Part shown: positions 41,801 to 56,800 of the stretch, piece after piece
How the letters are laid out: each line of letters opens with the position of its first letter
Numbering within the stretch: position 1 is the first letter of the stretch
Assembly: GCF_012273895.1 (NCBI RefSeq)
Contig: NC_052107.1
Location: 1,922,001-1,986,000, forward strand
DNA length: 64,000 nucleotides
Origin: Zerene cesonia
Lineage: Eukaryota; Arthropoda; Insecta; Lepidoptera; Pieridae
Direction of reading: 5' to 3'
Program-made: the position numbers and the translations under genes
The notes under the pieces: generated by a model
The model's database searches: none
What the model saw: only the letters and a program-made list of their open reading frames with translations
Told to the model about the DNA's origin: nothing

Positions 41801-44800
41801 TAAATGTATGAATATTTTAGTTTCATTGGATCCTGCGGCGTCACTTGGGTGGTGTCAGGGCATAAAGTAACCTATGTGCTAATCCAGACTGTAATATATA
41901 CTGCAATGTACCAAATTTCACACAGATTCTATCAGCTTTTGGACACTTTCTTACAAAATTCGCGTTTATTACGACAAATTGTTTAAGAGTGATAGTTGTA
42001 AACCAATATTATTATATGATCTTTACTTCGTATCTCTTGATTTATGTCCTAATATATTATTAATACTAGCTTTTCGCCCGCGGCTTCGCCCGCGTAGAAT
42101 TCGCTTATATCGCGCGACATGGTAAGGATTATTTTCTTCGCATTTGAAAAGTATGGTTTGTTCTTTCCCACGTTTAGCTCCACCTTCATACCAAGTTTCA
42201 TCAAAATCGGTTTGACAATAACGAACTTTCATACAAACTTTCATCCCCTCTTTCAACCCTTTCTACCCTTTTTTTCGCGATAAAAAGTATCCTATGTCCT
42301 TTCCCAAGTTCAGTTCTATCTTCATACCAAATTTTATCAAAATCGAATCAGTGGTTTAGGCGTGAAAGCGTAACAGACAGACAGACAGACAGAGTTACTT
42401 TCGCATTTATAATATTAGTAGGGATAAGACTGAATATTTTGTTTCTTTGAACGTGTTTATCTTAGGAAATACTGGTTCGATTTAAAAATTTCTAGATATG
42501 TACGTACGAGTGTCCTTGGGATTTATTCGGCACTCGGGAATCGGGCTTATGTAAGTATGTAACATCTAAAATGCACTTATTAAACTTTTGTTGTATTGTA
42601 CTTTAAAAAGACAAGGCTTCAGATCGGTCATAAATTTATATCATACTATACTACACTGCACTTCTTTCAAAGATCACACAAAACAAAAAGTAAAATAATA
42701 TTATATGTCAAATATATATTTAGTGCATATAAAAGCAATTTTTTTCATATATAAAATTATACTCGTTTTAGTTCATGTTTCTAAAGCAATCCAGCTATAA
42801 ACGAACACTTCAACATAAAATTACGTTTCATAAAATTCCGCATGAACTCTTTGCTCAACATTATTAAAAAGCACGAGAAAACTCATGCTACCGTTCTAAA
42901 TTCAATAAAATAGAACGACCGGTAACTAACGTTTATTTGACCATGAACTTTTACAGTATTATTATGTTACTATCAGATCGCAATATAAGATAACGCTGTT
43001 ACAGCTTGCAGTATAATTTTATTGATATTTCATTTATAGTGTGAACTTATCTTAATCATTGCCTTTGTAAATTATTGCTTATAATTTTCGAAATACATAT
43101 TGTTCAATTGAAATGGATATACAATGTACTATGACATTTTATTACTTCGACATATATGTAATTAAAAAATTTTGGAAGTTACCTGACTGACAAGAGACTC
43201 TTACAAAGATTAAAGTGTAATTTGTTCACATTGTATTTGACAATAGAATTTATTTGTGTACAAAGTATAGTTAATAAAATATGATACACAAACATTCAAT
43301 CAGAATGATATAAGGATCTTTTATGTATGTACAAATATAATAAATTCGAAGGAGTTTTTATAATCTAGCATGTCTTACGTCATCACGGTACGATTTTATG
43401 GAGATATAAGAATCTATTAACCTAACTGCTACATATATCTTAGGCTACTTTTTACCGCTGTGAAACGTCTCATCCTCATGGGAATTTCCTTAACCACGCA
43501 GGCGAAGCCGCGAACGACAACTAGTATTCGTATAGAGCAGTATAGATTGGATTTACCGATTAGTCCGCAGTGGTTGACCCGCCGTCTCCTTTCGAGGCCG
43601 GGCGAGAGGCGTCGACCGCCCTGACAGCACCTCCTCCGCACGAAGTTCCTCTGTTGACCCTGTTGGTAACATACGAAATTAATAAACAACCACAAGAGAT
43701 ACGAACAAATGAAAGGAAACGCTGTAATAACCGACAGAAAGACAGCATATATAGTTAATGATGTTGAACGTGAAAGAAATGGGATACAGGGGAATGAGAC
43801 AAAAGTAGTTTTCATATAACATCGCTTTCAGACTGAAACAATTTTAAAGAAAATCATTAAGACAGAGTGTGTAGGGCTTTTATACATGACTGAGATTTAA
43901 GGAAGTTTTAAATTGTAGTGAAAAAAATACCACAACACTGAAGAATCTGTGAGAAGTGAGCAATTCGTTTATTAATTGGCTATAGTACCTACTATTTAAC
44001 TTGAAATTATGTAGGTACATAAGATTACAGATAACCATTAGAACGGTATTTTTTTAATATGGACCTAACAATCGTAAACACCGGGCTAAAATCTACCAGT
44101 CTGGCGAATTTTTTTATAAGTCATTATGGCCATGACAGTTCAATCGTTAGGAAGTCAATTATGATGGACGGAAATCCGTCACTATAGTGAAATCAGAAAC
44201 ACAGATATTGTATCGACTTTTTTATAGTGAAGGTGTAACAATAATGGCAGTTTCTTTAAATTTCAATTCATATTTCTGATGGTCTTAATACGTGGCAAAG
44301 GTGTGGGTAGTTTAAAATTTATTACTACCTCCTTCGTAAAAAAAATAATGTTAGAATGTAGTCCGTTTACATCTCTATTACGAGCCAAAATTAATTTATT
44401 TCCAAATACGTATTACTTTAGAAGAGTTTCATTGACCTGATTGGAGGTCTAAGTGGCACTTTTTCAAAACTAAATATAGACCAACAATATTTACCAAGCT
44501 AAAAAATTCAAATAACTTGTAAAAAACCTCCACTTCGAAGCAAAAAGAACACTTTAATAGTCATGTTTCATCTATTTCCTTCCAAAAAAGGACATACATG
44601 AAGAGATGATTATCTCATAACATGTCACGCGCATAGCAAAACTGGTCTAAATATAGGCTTTATATAACAAGTATTATAATATTTCATACATCTTTGTAAG
44701 TGGTGTTGGAATAATCTAATTGTAACTAATGCTATTTGTGAACCTTTATAAGATTTTATACATAACTACCAGCTTTAAAAGTAATAAGTCTAAAAAGGCT

Positions 44801-47800
44801 CTAAAAAGGTTAGGTAAAAAGAAATTTAATTCTCAACGTTTTATTCGCCAACACAACTAAATAATATAACATTATTTGCATTAAATATTGTAATGCAATT
44901 TATTAGAGGTGAGCAGTAAAGCAGTAATCATTTCACAAACATAGAGCAAGAAGGAAACCTTTTCTCTATTCAAAACTATCTAGATAATACGAGAGCCATT
45001 AGGAAGCTAATAGTAATTACAATCATAAGTTTAAATTCAGTGATCTCAAGCGAGTTTAGTATAATATAAATAATTCCAGCATATTCTAGAATCTCTTAAG
45101 TGCACGATACTCACCTCCATTACCGTTCTTATCGTGTGGTTTCTTCCTAGCATTGTCATCAGCTCGAGACGTGCTGGCCGGTCGCCGTCTGAAGCCGAAA
45201 GACGTAGCAACCCCTCGTGTAGGCTTGTTGCCGTTACTCACGCTCTTATCTCTCTTCTTAGCCCCCTTTGACTCAGAATGACCCTGGAGACAAAAATGTA
45301 AATTTAATAAGAGCCAAGATCTGTTGGTATAACTTATCCTGGGAAAATATTGAGAAGTTGCGTAGAGAATTCAGAAGAAACTTCAATATCGGGTTAATTT
45401 GGATCATTATATAATTTCTCTGAATTTAACGAAGTGAAATTAATGTTAATATAGTTTTACGTGTCGATTCCTATCGCGTAACGTTTTATTCGTAATTACA
45501 AGCAATAATAATAATTATGTATTTCTGTTATCTTTACCAATTACTTTATTAGCAAGCTTATCAATTTTCTGCATCCTGTCTGTGAAACTTTCATTAGAAA
45601 ATTGTTAGTCAATTTAGAAAAGTTTTAAATGTGTCTTAAACTGAAGGTATATTCATAGTTTTACTATTATTATTTTTGTTCATCTTCATGATTATAAATA
45701 TGTTTTCTGAAATAAGGTAAATGACTATAAATTTAGAAAGATTTTTCAGAATCTTTCCTAATTCTTCTTAAACCTCTGATGCAGAAATGGTAGCATTTTT
45801 TCTTTAAAGTCAAATAAACCATAACAACCGGTTTAATGTTAGTTTTTGTTATTGCGTAACATTTATTTAAATCTTTTATTAAAAACATACCCAATGACAC
45901 CCACGCTTTAAAAGTCAAGTTTTAAGAGATGTCGCTTTGTTCTATTGGCTAAGAAAACCTGCTAAATTCGTTCTAGAAACATCCATTACGTATTAATATG
46001 CATTTACTGTTTAAAATTCAGCCTCGATAACCGGCGAAATAACAGATGTTTTGATAATAATCGCCTGATTAACATATTTGGTCTCGCTAAGTTATATAAT
46101 TTCATGGAATTATGGTTATATTTAACATCATAACATGGATATTCAAATCCACATTACTTTATAAAGCATAACTCTGAACTTACAATACATTTTTAGTTGC
46201 CCATATAAACGTTCTAAAAAGCAATACTAATGTTATAAATGTGAAAGTGATTTGTCGTTTAATCTATTGCGCCTGAAGTGCAAGACTGGTTTTGGAATAT
46301 CGGTATATGTGTTATTTCAGTTGTCCAGCTATCTACGAATCAGGAAAAAAAAACACGAATAAAACACGAATATGACATTTTCTAAAAAAAATTCCTAGCT
46401 AGATCGATTTATCGCCCCCGAAACCCCCTATATACTAAATTTCATGAAAATCGTAGGAGCCGATTCCGAGATTCCAATTATATATATATATATATATATA
46501 TACGTTGTCTATGAGGTAAGTTTCAAATTATCAAAATCAAGGCTAAATAGAAATGAACTTAACATTCATTTTTTAATTACGAACCTCAAAGGTCTACCGC
46601 AGTTATGTCATAGAGCAAGCTATGTTAATCCGCTTAGTTCGCTCGCTTAACTAACTGGCTTGCATATGATAAATTGATTGTGACGTGAGGAATGCGTGGT
46701 CTAGTTTTATAAATAAGAGATCCGTTTTACTTTTTATAATATATTTTAAAGAGTTATTCTTTTGAAGAAAAGGTAGGTAAATAGGGTAATTTGCTTAAGT
46801 GCATTAACGTTATATAGTGTAGATATTGTGGTTACAATCGGTTATTTTGATGCATAACTCAGTATTTATCTATACTAAACAATTTAGGCTTTTCTAACAA
46901 AATATTATGAGAAATTTAGATCTCTACATATAACTAGCTGCTTATGATCTATTTTATCCACTTGGAGGTTGAATTTTTTTTCTAAACGGTTGCCTACGTC
47001 ATAACATCTATCTGCATGCCAAATTTCAAACTGATCCGTCTAGTGGTTTGAGCTATGCGTTGATAGATCTCATGTCAGTGAGTCACCTTTGAGTTATACG
47101 AGTATATAAAAAATATAAAAAATATAAAAAATAACATAAAAGACAGAGAATTTCCGTGAAACGATAAACCGTAAATCTAAAGACTAAAATAATGTAAAAT
47201 TAAATTACTTAATCGACCGCTTTTCCTAATTGCTAGTCGTAAAGGAAACGGGGTGAATGAATCAGTAGCACGGTGATTTTACAGCATAAACCAACATTAG
47301 TATGTACAATACGTAAGTAATACTTCCTAAGTGCTGTGTTCCTGAATAAAAAATAAAGAACGACACTTACCGAAGACACGATATAAAGATTGTGTTTTAT
47401 TGAACCCCCGTGAAAAAATGGGGTTTAGCGAGAGTTTAACATATTAACTTCCAATATGTTTATATGCATATAAAATATGTAATTTAATCGAAATCTTCAC
47501 TCTAGAACTATACAATCTAGTACATATTGTCATTATTTTAAGAACAGTGTGTAGTTTTTAACCGATGTTCCCAAAATGTAGGAGGTCCTCGTTTTACCTG
47601 CATTTTTTTGTATTTTTGTTCGATTTTAGAATATGGAATGTTTCTCATTTTAACTGCATTTTTTTTCCTTACTGTACAGGAATTTTCAAAAACATTTACC
47701 TATTATGAATATGTCGATGACTGTAAAGTTATCTAGAAGAATGAGTTGATCAGCGCAGAAATATTTCACTGAAATGATAATTCTTTTCTACCGCTTTCTG

Positions 47801-50800
47801 AGACATAAAACTATGCAAAACTTTCAAGAAAACCATTAACCAATATTTACAATAACGATTAAAAATCTCGCTATCTAGAAATTTCCGTGAAAAATACTTG
47901 AATATTTCAAACATTTTCTCGAAATCAATATTATATCTATTATGCTTAGTTTGCTATTATCCTCAAATACAGTTAATTGAAATGCTTTCCACGTATATAA
48001 AACTACCTGCGCCCCGCGGTTTCACTCGCGTAAGTCCGTATCCCGTAAGGATATCGGGTTAAAAAGATGCCTATATGTTATTCCAGTTGTTCAGCTGTCT
48101 ACGTACCAAATTTCATCGCAATCGGTTCAGTAGTTTTTACGTGAAAGTGCAACAAACAGACACACATCCTTACAAACTTTCACATTTATAATATTAGTAG
48201 TATAGGATAAAGACGTTATGCCTACAGTCCCACATTACCCAGAAGATTTAATCTCTTACAACTACTAAATAAAATTAACGAGTAAATCACGTTTCCAACT
48301 TATCGACCTAAAGAATGGACCATGAGAACTATTCTCATTATTTTAGAATTCTTACATCGCAAAGCTATACTTAACATTGCAATTGTAAGGAAGTATTACA
48401 ACACAATAATATAAGATTTGTGCAACATTCTGTCACTTGTAGAAACACAGTCATTAGTAAGATCAAACGCGAGCAAACATTTGCATAATTTAAACCATAT
48501 TATTATATCAAGAACTCTGTTGATCAAAGAGCTTTTCTTTTAGAAGCCGGCTAGTCTAAGAGTTTAATCTCTACGCGAAGTAACTACAGATTTATGAGTG
48601 GTATAATAACGTATTATGTAACTGAATGCAATAGTTTTACCCCTGGCACTGTTCGTCAACGAGGTCATCTCAAGTAAAAGACAACTTACGCATCCATGGT
48701 AATTAATACTCATTAATATAATATTGTTTTATATTTATATAAAATATAATCTTAATCTTAATTTATTAAAAATATAATACAAACTTATAATGTTATAGTC
48801 ATCAGAAATTCTCGATTTAATTATAACGGTTCACTTCACGTCACTATTTCAACGCTGTGACAAAGTTTACTTTGTAAAAGTATTATAATGCTTCGCATGA
48901 GCTCATTACATTTTTGTCTGGAGTATAATACTAGCTGCGCCCCGCCGTTTCACCCGCGTAAGACCGTATCCCGTAGGAATATCGGGATAAAAAGTTGCCT
49001 ATATATTATTCCAGTTGTTCAGCTATCTATGTACCAAATTTGATTGCAATCGGTTCAGTAGTTTTTGCGTGAAAGAGCAACAAACACACACATCCTTACA
49101 AACTTTCGCATTTATAATATTAGTAGGATATGCAAAGAAAAATGTATGTTCTTACGACAGAGGTAGCCTACCTTAGAAGGTGACGATCAGAACCGTTACA
49201 ATTTATAAACTATCAGTACATTTAATCATTCATCGTTTGATTTTTAAAAGAGGCCATGAAGCCGCCAAAGTTTAAAGGAAGTTGCATAATACAGAAGTGT
49301 TCAGATACGGGCATACGGCTAAACAATAGCCTCTCGGGTCCAGCTTGACATATTTGGCACCTCACGTAGATACTTCTGACGCCTTTGACGTTGGAGTGAT
49401 TAAATAGAAACTACGTAAAATATTGCTTGACTGAAGTTTAGAAGTATTTATATCGTAATGTTGGGATGAATAAGGAATGTTTATCAATTAAACTATGTAA
49501 ATAACATAATCATAAAATCATGTGCAAAAATCTAACGATGAATTATAATATTAAGGATGCAGAAGTTGCTTTAGAACCAATAAAATAATGAGTAATGAAT
49601 CAGGTATGTAGGAGCAGGGAGGGAATTCTCTAACCCTAGGAAATAATCTATAATAATAATAAATATTTGTTATCGCTCTATCCTTAATCCATAACATACC
49701 TCACGATATATTATGCACACAGTCATTAATAATTATATTTCTATGAAGTATCCTTTATAATATTTATGCAAACTTTATGATAGCGTATACACAAGGTATG
49801 TAAACGACAAAATCGCGAATCCCGTGGAAGAAATAAATTGTTAGGCGGATTCTTGTGTGTAATTTCTTACAAATTTCATTCAAATCCACAACAATGGTGC
49901 TGAGCGTGCGAAAGCATATTCGCCCAGTGAACGGTCAGGGAATATAAACATTGTTAAATTTAAGTGGAAACTGACCATTGTCTTCTGTTATAAATGTGAA
50001 TTGTATTAATATGTAAAAGGTACCTCTATTTATTTTTTCGTTCACATTTTCTTAGTATGAACGCACCTTTTTGTCAAATATATATCTACTATGTACGTAA
50101 CCAAACTGTTATAATTTTATTGGCTGTTGCATTGACAAGTACTTATAATATTTTATATTTATTTGATTATGGGCACTTTGCCGATTCGAATCAGTTTAAA
50201 ATTGTTTCTTTTATATTAAAAGAGTCACATTATAAACGCAATGTGTTCATATTCTTTATTCAGATAAATCGGCACGCACACAAATATACAAAAATTATTA
50301 CATATATTTTTGTTATTATATTCTTAAATGTATTTCGTATAAAGGATGTAAACGAAATAAATAGAAGCTAATGTAAAAAAAGGCTATATTCAACACAAAC
50401 AGCATCAGTTTCAGTTTTTCCCACAATTTATTAGCCGTATTCAACACGCACTTTTTGCCCTCCATTACCATTCAGATCTCCAGTTGGCATTTAAATTTGA
50501 TCGTTCTCATAGGCCATGTCAGTTTCGATTCAATGTTAATGACTTGATCTCACAATGCTGTTAAATAAACTAGTCGTTTTGTAATACTCGATGCAATGGT
50601 GATGCTTCGATTGTTTCGAAATTGTTTCTATTTACTTCTACAAGTTCTGTTTGGTCTGTCATAGGAGAGGTCAAAGCTCGAAGGTTTCTTTGATGTGTTT
50701 ATATTTTTATAAGTATTTGTATATATAAAGTATTGGTAAAGTACGTAATCTACTAATGCCAAACATTTAATTTACGCATTGTAATTCAACCGATAGTTTG

Positions 50801-53800
50801 TCATATGAAAAAACTTTACAGCATTTGAATGATTGATGAATTAATATTGTTGATCGAAGGATAACCATGTTTCATTGCATATACTAATTCTTTTATACGA
50901 TATTCCAATTATAGACGCATTAGATATTAAATGACCATTTTCATATAATACATTTTCCACAAATATTCAAAATAAATTTTATGTTAATTAATTATATTGT
51001 TAATCGAGCAGTGGTAGCTCAGTGACAAGGTCAGGACTCGGACTTCATTTTAAGTCGGGGTTTCGAGACTGGATCTGGAGTGGTTTGGTCTGAATTAATC
51101 TGGTATTAATCATATCACCATTGCTTGAAACGGTGAAAAATATCGTTCTCAAACCGGCATGTCGAAGAATCAAAAAGTTGGACGACGTGTCATCACCAAT
51201 CCGTACTTGGTCAGGTACAATCCACCACGATTACGACTTGAATGTGACTCCTAGAAGATACCTAATCCAGATAAATAATTTTTCTAAAATAAACTATTTG
51301 ACCAAACAAAGGCTCGTTTTCATACCAAGCTTTCATCACATTTTTTTCTGATTTGTTTATCTATTTGCAGTAAATTATCAGTTATGTTCTCGTATTATTT
51401 TATTAACACGCTTTTATCTTATTATGTGTCTTTCCAACCTTTTTGACGAGATTTGGACTCTGTTTAAAGGGGCAGATTTAATTCAAACTTTGTATTCTTT
51501 TGAAGGATCGGTGACTATACAATAATTTCACGAATTTATCTTTTATTTCTAGGATTACATAATATCCCTAAGTATACTCTGTATTAGAGCAAGTGAGACA
51601 ATTTATTTGATTCTATCATTAAAGCAAGTTTTCAGTTGTTTAAACTATATTTATTTTAATCACTCCCCGCGGCCATAGACGACAAGTCACGCAACGGTAT
51701 CAGATTTAGCTCAAAACATTACATAAATTATAGAAGCACTCCCATCGCTAAACCTACTTGGTATTCCATAACTATAGTGGGTTGAGAATGAATTTTACAT
51801 CTTAAGCGGGAAGTTTGACGGTCACTGAACTTAGAAATGGGCTTTACGAATCGTAGTATAAATAATGACATCGCACGGACTTTTTCCTACAAATGTGTTA
51901 AACAACTGTTGAATATAGCAATAAACAGTTGAATCAACAGTTGTTCAATACAATTTTGAGGTAAGCAAATAACTAAACATGTTAGATATGGTGTTAGTAT
52001 TCATTAGATATGGTGTGGAGGAATAAGCTTTTAGTAATGGAGGTCTATGTAATGCTGTTTAAATTGATTTGAAATATTGTGATACTTTGCTTTTTATACC
52101 ATTCAAATGGCTAGGTCTTATAGTATTTGTCACATTATACCAGGTTACGTGTGCACTTTCTTCAGTGTAAGTTCTAAAAGTGACTCTTATTTGGATTCTT
52201 AGCCATTAATTTATACGCTAAACCTTACTAATATTATAAATGCGGAAGTATGCTTGTCTGTCTTTCTTTCACGTTGCAACGAAGCGATTTTATGTTATGA
52301 TTTTTATGTTTGGCGATAGTTAGGAGTCTAGTGAGCGGCATTGGCTGTTTTTGTGGTGATACATCTCATTCCCATGGGAATGCAGGCGGAAACACGGGCG
52401 AAAGGCTAGTTTACAGCGATTATTTTTGTGATATATTATTTGGGGAATATGTTCATCATACTGTATAGTGTATAGATCTCTAAACTATAAAGTACAATGA
52501 ACTCTTCTATTACGAACAGATAACTAAGGAATATTATCAATCGTGTTCTACATAGATATTTTCTAATGTAAGAGAAACAAGACATGATTATAACCATCAA
52601 AGCATGTACTATTGTGTAACGCATTCTTCGTTACATAATTTCGATCGACTTCCTATCTAATCTGTATTACAATAACAATTGAGTAAAAGTGTACAATTTA
52701 TTCAATAGATACTCCATTGTGCGTGGCCGTACAAAGCGTTGATTTGATTGTTAACGGTATGTTTGACTCAGAATCCTATAGCTGAAATTAAATTAAAAAA
52801 AAACCGAAATCAACATTTTGTGTGGTCGGCCATCTTGAATTTGAAGCTTAACATTATGTAAGTATTTTAATAGTTAAGATTTTTCATTTCATACCTATAT
52901 TGAGGGAGTTGTGACCATCATTAATCTATTTCCATCAAACGACAGAGAGCGGCCGCAAGAAAACTGGCTTTCAAACTAGAAAACCCCATCAAAGTCTGTA
53001 CATATGTTTGAGAGCTGCGATGTCGCAATCAGACGTGCACTCACTGTAATTTTTATTTTGATATATAACACCCCCCTTTGCGGCGGAATTTGAAAAATTA
53101 TGAGTGCGAAGATATATATATGACAGATGAAGATATGACTGGATCAAACGCAAAATCTTTTGATAATAATATTGATTCCATTATGTATAGCAAATACGTA
53201 AATGGAGTAAATGCAATACTTTGGAGAAAGCTGCTTTTATCCTATATACATTTGTATGTTATTGATAAAAATGTTATCGTTATCACAATACATTTCAGGA
53301 TAGTTTATCACGTACCTATTCCGAATGTTCGTTATCAGAAAAAAGTTTAATCACATCCAGACACACCCTTGTTTATTATTTAGATGTTATATATAGGTGG
53401 GACAGTTGCGGATGAAAAAATCAAATTATAATTACATTTTTGGTGAAAGAAGAGTTGTATGTATCTTGTAGAGGTCGTTTTATCTACCCATAGTGACGAA
53501 GTCTATGGGTAGTCTATAAGTATATTTCATAAGATTTCAAGTCGAGTAAAGTGGTTAAGAAAATATTTAGTTTTTGCAATAAGCCCTTTTCAATACACTT
53601 CTATCAAGCGAAGGAGTCTTTGCTTTCAATGTATTAACATTAGCTAGGCTTTGTCATTATAGAGGAATTTCTTTATTTGCTTCGGTTGTCAAAACCCGAT
53701 TTTAAAATATGTAGAAAGAAAATTTCACCATTCCTAATTGACACAGGCTATATTTATATTTATTTCAGTGGACTAGCGTTTATACCTACAATATATGTAA

Positions 53801-56800
53801 AACCAATTCCATTCTGCAGTATTGTTGGCATTCCTATGGGAAACGATAGCGTTACTAAAACAACGGAGCGCCAGACGTTGGAAGCGATCAATAATGGAAG
53901 AAATTTTGAACTAGCATTAGGTGTAGTCTGGACTAGAAAAGAGGTTCTACACAACACGTTATATTGGGTTGGTATTCTGTTAATATTTACTTATTTACTT
54001 TAGTCTGTATACCAAGAACATATGAAACTTCTAAATCTCAAATGTTTTAATATAAAAGAAAGTTATGATAGTAACACCTCTAATAACTCAAGAACGGCTG
54101 ATCATATTTTAATGATGTTAAGTTTGTTGGATGTTTTTCTCCACTTGGATTTTAAGATTAAAAGCAAATTGTAGATGTGAATAAGACAAAACTAATAAAT
54201 ATATATGTATGTACAATAATGAGTGTCAAATAATAAATAATACATGCGGCTTATAGTGTATTTTGTATTATTTATGTATAAATAAATGGTTTAGATTACT
54301 CAAATTCTTACTAAAAATATTAAACACAAACATTATCCAATTAAATTAATTTTATTAACATAGTAATAATTTATGACAGGAATGTATAAAAAATAAATCA
54401 GCTAAAATCTAGATAGATCAAATGGGGAAACCTAGAAAAATCTAAATAAAAACAAGAGTCAATATTCGCCAAAAAGGAGGAACGACATACCAGGCTCCCA
54501 GAGCGACCAAGAAGTAACCCGATAGCATTTTGTTCTCTCCAAATTAATTCGTTTAATTACCTTTGAATCGCGCAATTACATATTTGCATCTACAGACAGA
54601 ATCAATTAAAATGATTTGCGAGTTCAGGCTTCCGGTGTAATTTAGCTACCAAATGTACATGGTTATGTAAGTATAACTCAGCTATTATAATGAATGAAAT
54701 AGTAAAACTCGCAATGATGATCGAACAATGCTTAGAAGAACTATTCTCAAATTGGGAACAATAACTTTATTGATTGGTAGATCGGTGGTAGGTAGGTTAA
54801 TATCAAACCACATCATAAAATTGCACTGAAACCTAGCTAACAAGCACTAAACCACATATCAAAATGCTTACAACCAGAAAATAATAGATTGTTATTATAA
54901 TAGACTATCCAACATACAACGCTTGTAATATGTTCCTACTAACTTGTTTGTTGGTAGACGCTTTCTATGTATAATTGAGCTTTTTTTATGTCATCGTCGG
55001 CAATGGAGCTTGTGGGATACGTGATGGTAAGCGCTACCACCGCCCATGAACATTTGGTGAAGCGTAAAGTCGATTGCAGACCTTACGCCTCTACAAATGG
55101 ATTGCCGACTAGAAATTGGAAAAGGATTAAGAAAGGAATGGCGAGAGGAATAAAGGAAACGACTAGGAAGGGTAAGGACAGGGATATTGGTCTCCGGCTC
55201 CCCCACTCACTGGACGAAACACAGCAGTATGCTATTTCAAGCCGGTCTTCTATGGGAGTGTGGTACTTCCTCTGTGCGAGTTGGCCAATCGTGCCGAAGC
55301 GTGCTCGACTACCACATATAACATATATATCTGTAGTATATAAGGCACATTGTGATACAAAAGGTATCTAGGTCCTCTTTACTCACCTATACCCATAACA
55401 CCCATTTTAAATAACAAAATTTATAGTAAGCTTCGTTCGTAACTATTCCCATACTATAACGGGACATTGTAGCGGATGTAAGACTTGATATCATTCGAAG
55501 TCCAGACCACATGCCGACCTAACAAGCTCGATTGAATTGCTCCTATACGTGTGATAACCAATGCTTGTGAAACTGAAGTGAACTCTTGCTTAATAGAAAT
55601 AATGATAAAATTACATAAATGAGTTCGCGGCGCCCTGTACAGTTATCTGTACTGGGGCTCGTCAATAAATTGTTTTATTAGTACGAGAATGTTCATTACT
55701 GTATAAAAAGTAACTAGGCAAGTACTATTAGAAAACTGTCAAAATAACAGTTATAATGGGTTTGTTTCTATGAAATCCCTTCTATTATAAACATTGTAAA
55801 TGTTCTTATTAGGTACTTTGATATAATTCCCTTTGTAGTAAAATATCTTGAACGTGCATCACAATAACTTTTAAAAATCACCTATTTATCTTCAATTATG
55901 TACCTACTTGTTTATACATATTACATTATCCACATCCAAAATATTTAATAAACTATTTACAAACATTTAATTTTTAGTTTTAGAGCATTGAAATGCTTTA
56001 TAAATGAGAAATTTTGAAAGAATAGAAAAAATTTGATCACGATTTGATTGATTTGAATCTTTCAAAATTTCTTATTTGCAAACATTTATTAACATCAAAG
56101 ACATAATTTTCATCGCATTATTTTGGTAAAGGATTACATTTTGTAAAGCTAACCATGTACACACGCATTTTGCACGTCAGCGCTGAATTTGCTCAGTAAA
56201 CCATTGAAAAGGTAATTTCTTTGATAAGTTGCACCTAGCTGTTCAAAACCTGTCAAGAGCAAGGTCTCTTAGCGTGCTAGGGTTACCGCATGGAAAACTC
56301 AGATAACATATAAGCTGGAATATTTTTCAATAATATAATATAAGGCACATTGATTTTGCAGGGCTTACATATGTTACGGATTTTATCGTCCATATCACAC
56401 GCCTTTATTAGTTTCACAGGTATGGTTGAATGTACGTGTGCTTGACTCATGTTAAAAGGACAGATTCAATTCAAACTTTGTACAGCCATCAAGGATTGTT
56501 GATAATTCAATGATTTCGTGCACTTATCTCAGTATCCTGATTAGGATTGCCAGGATTTAATGATTTCGTTACTTATTATATGGTACAAGGACAAGTGAGA
56601 AAATTTAGTTGATTCTATTGTTTACGATTTTTTTTTAAGAACAAAATTATGCATATTTCAACACATGGAATAGTTAGAACGTTAATATCTGCTTTTACTT
56701 TCCTTAATGACATTATTTCCTATATTACAAATGAATGCCATTTCGTCATACTAATTTCCAATGCAAAATGAATGCATGCAGTCATAGGATCTATTCTGAC

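Noticed and set aside
43429..43815. 128-codon minus-strand ORF over exon 3
   Set aside because: Wrong frame for the exon. The phase chain from exon 2 to exon 4 fixes another frame, and the upstream part is AT-rich intron.
46228..46345. Possible degraded Lep1-like Helitron
   Set aside because: Only a short 5'-like block (ATACTAATGTTATAAATG) and one later block match; no 3' end found.
50057..50371. 104-codon ORF rich in I, Y, F and N
   Set aside because: Composition follows the AT-rich background; no motif or flanking signals.
53677..54003. 108-codon plus ORF with an overlapping 65-codon minus ORF
   Set aside because: No family resemblance, no splice context and both strands open; treated as chance in intron 1.
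54988..55371. 127-codon ORF
   Set aside because: Lies inside a family G dispersed repeat; other copies do not keep the frame.
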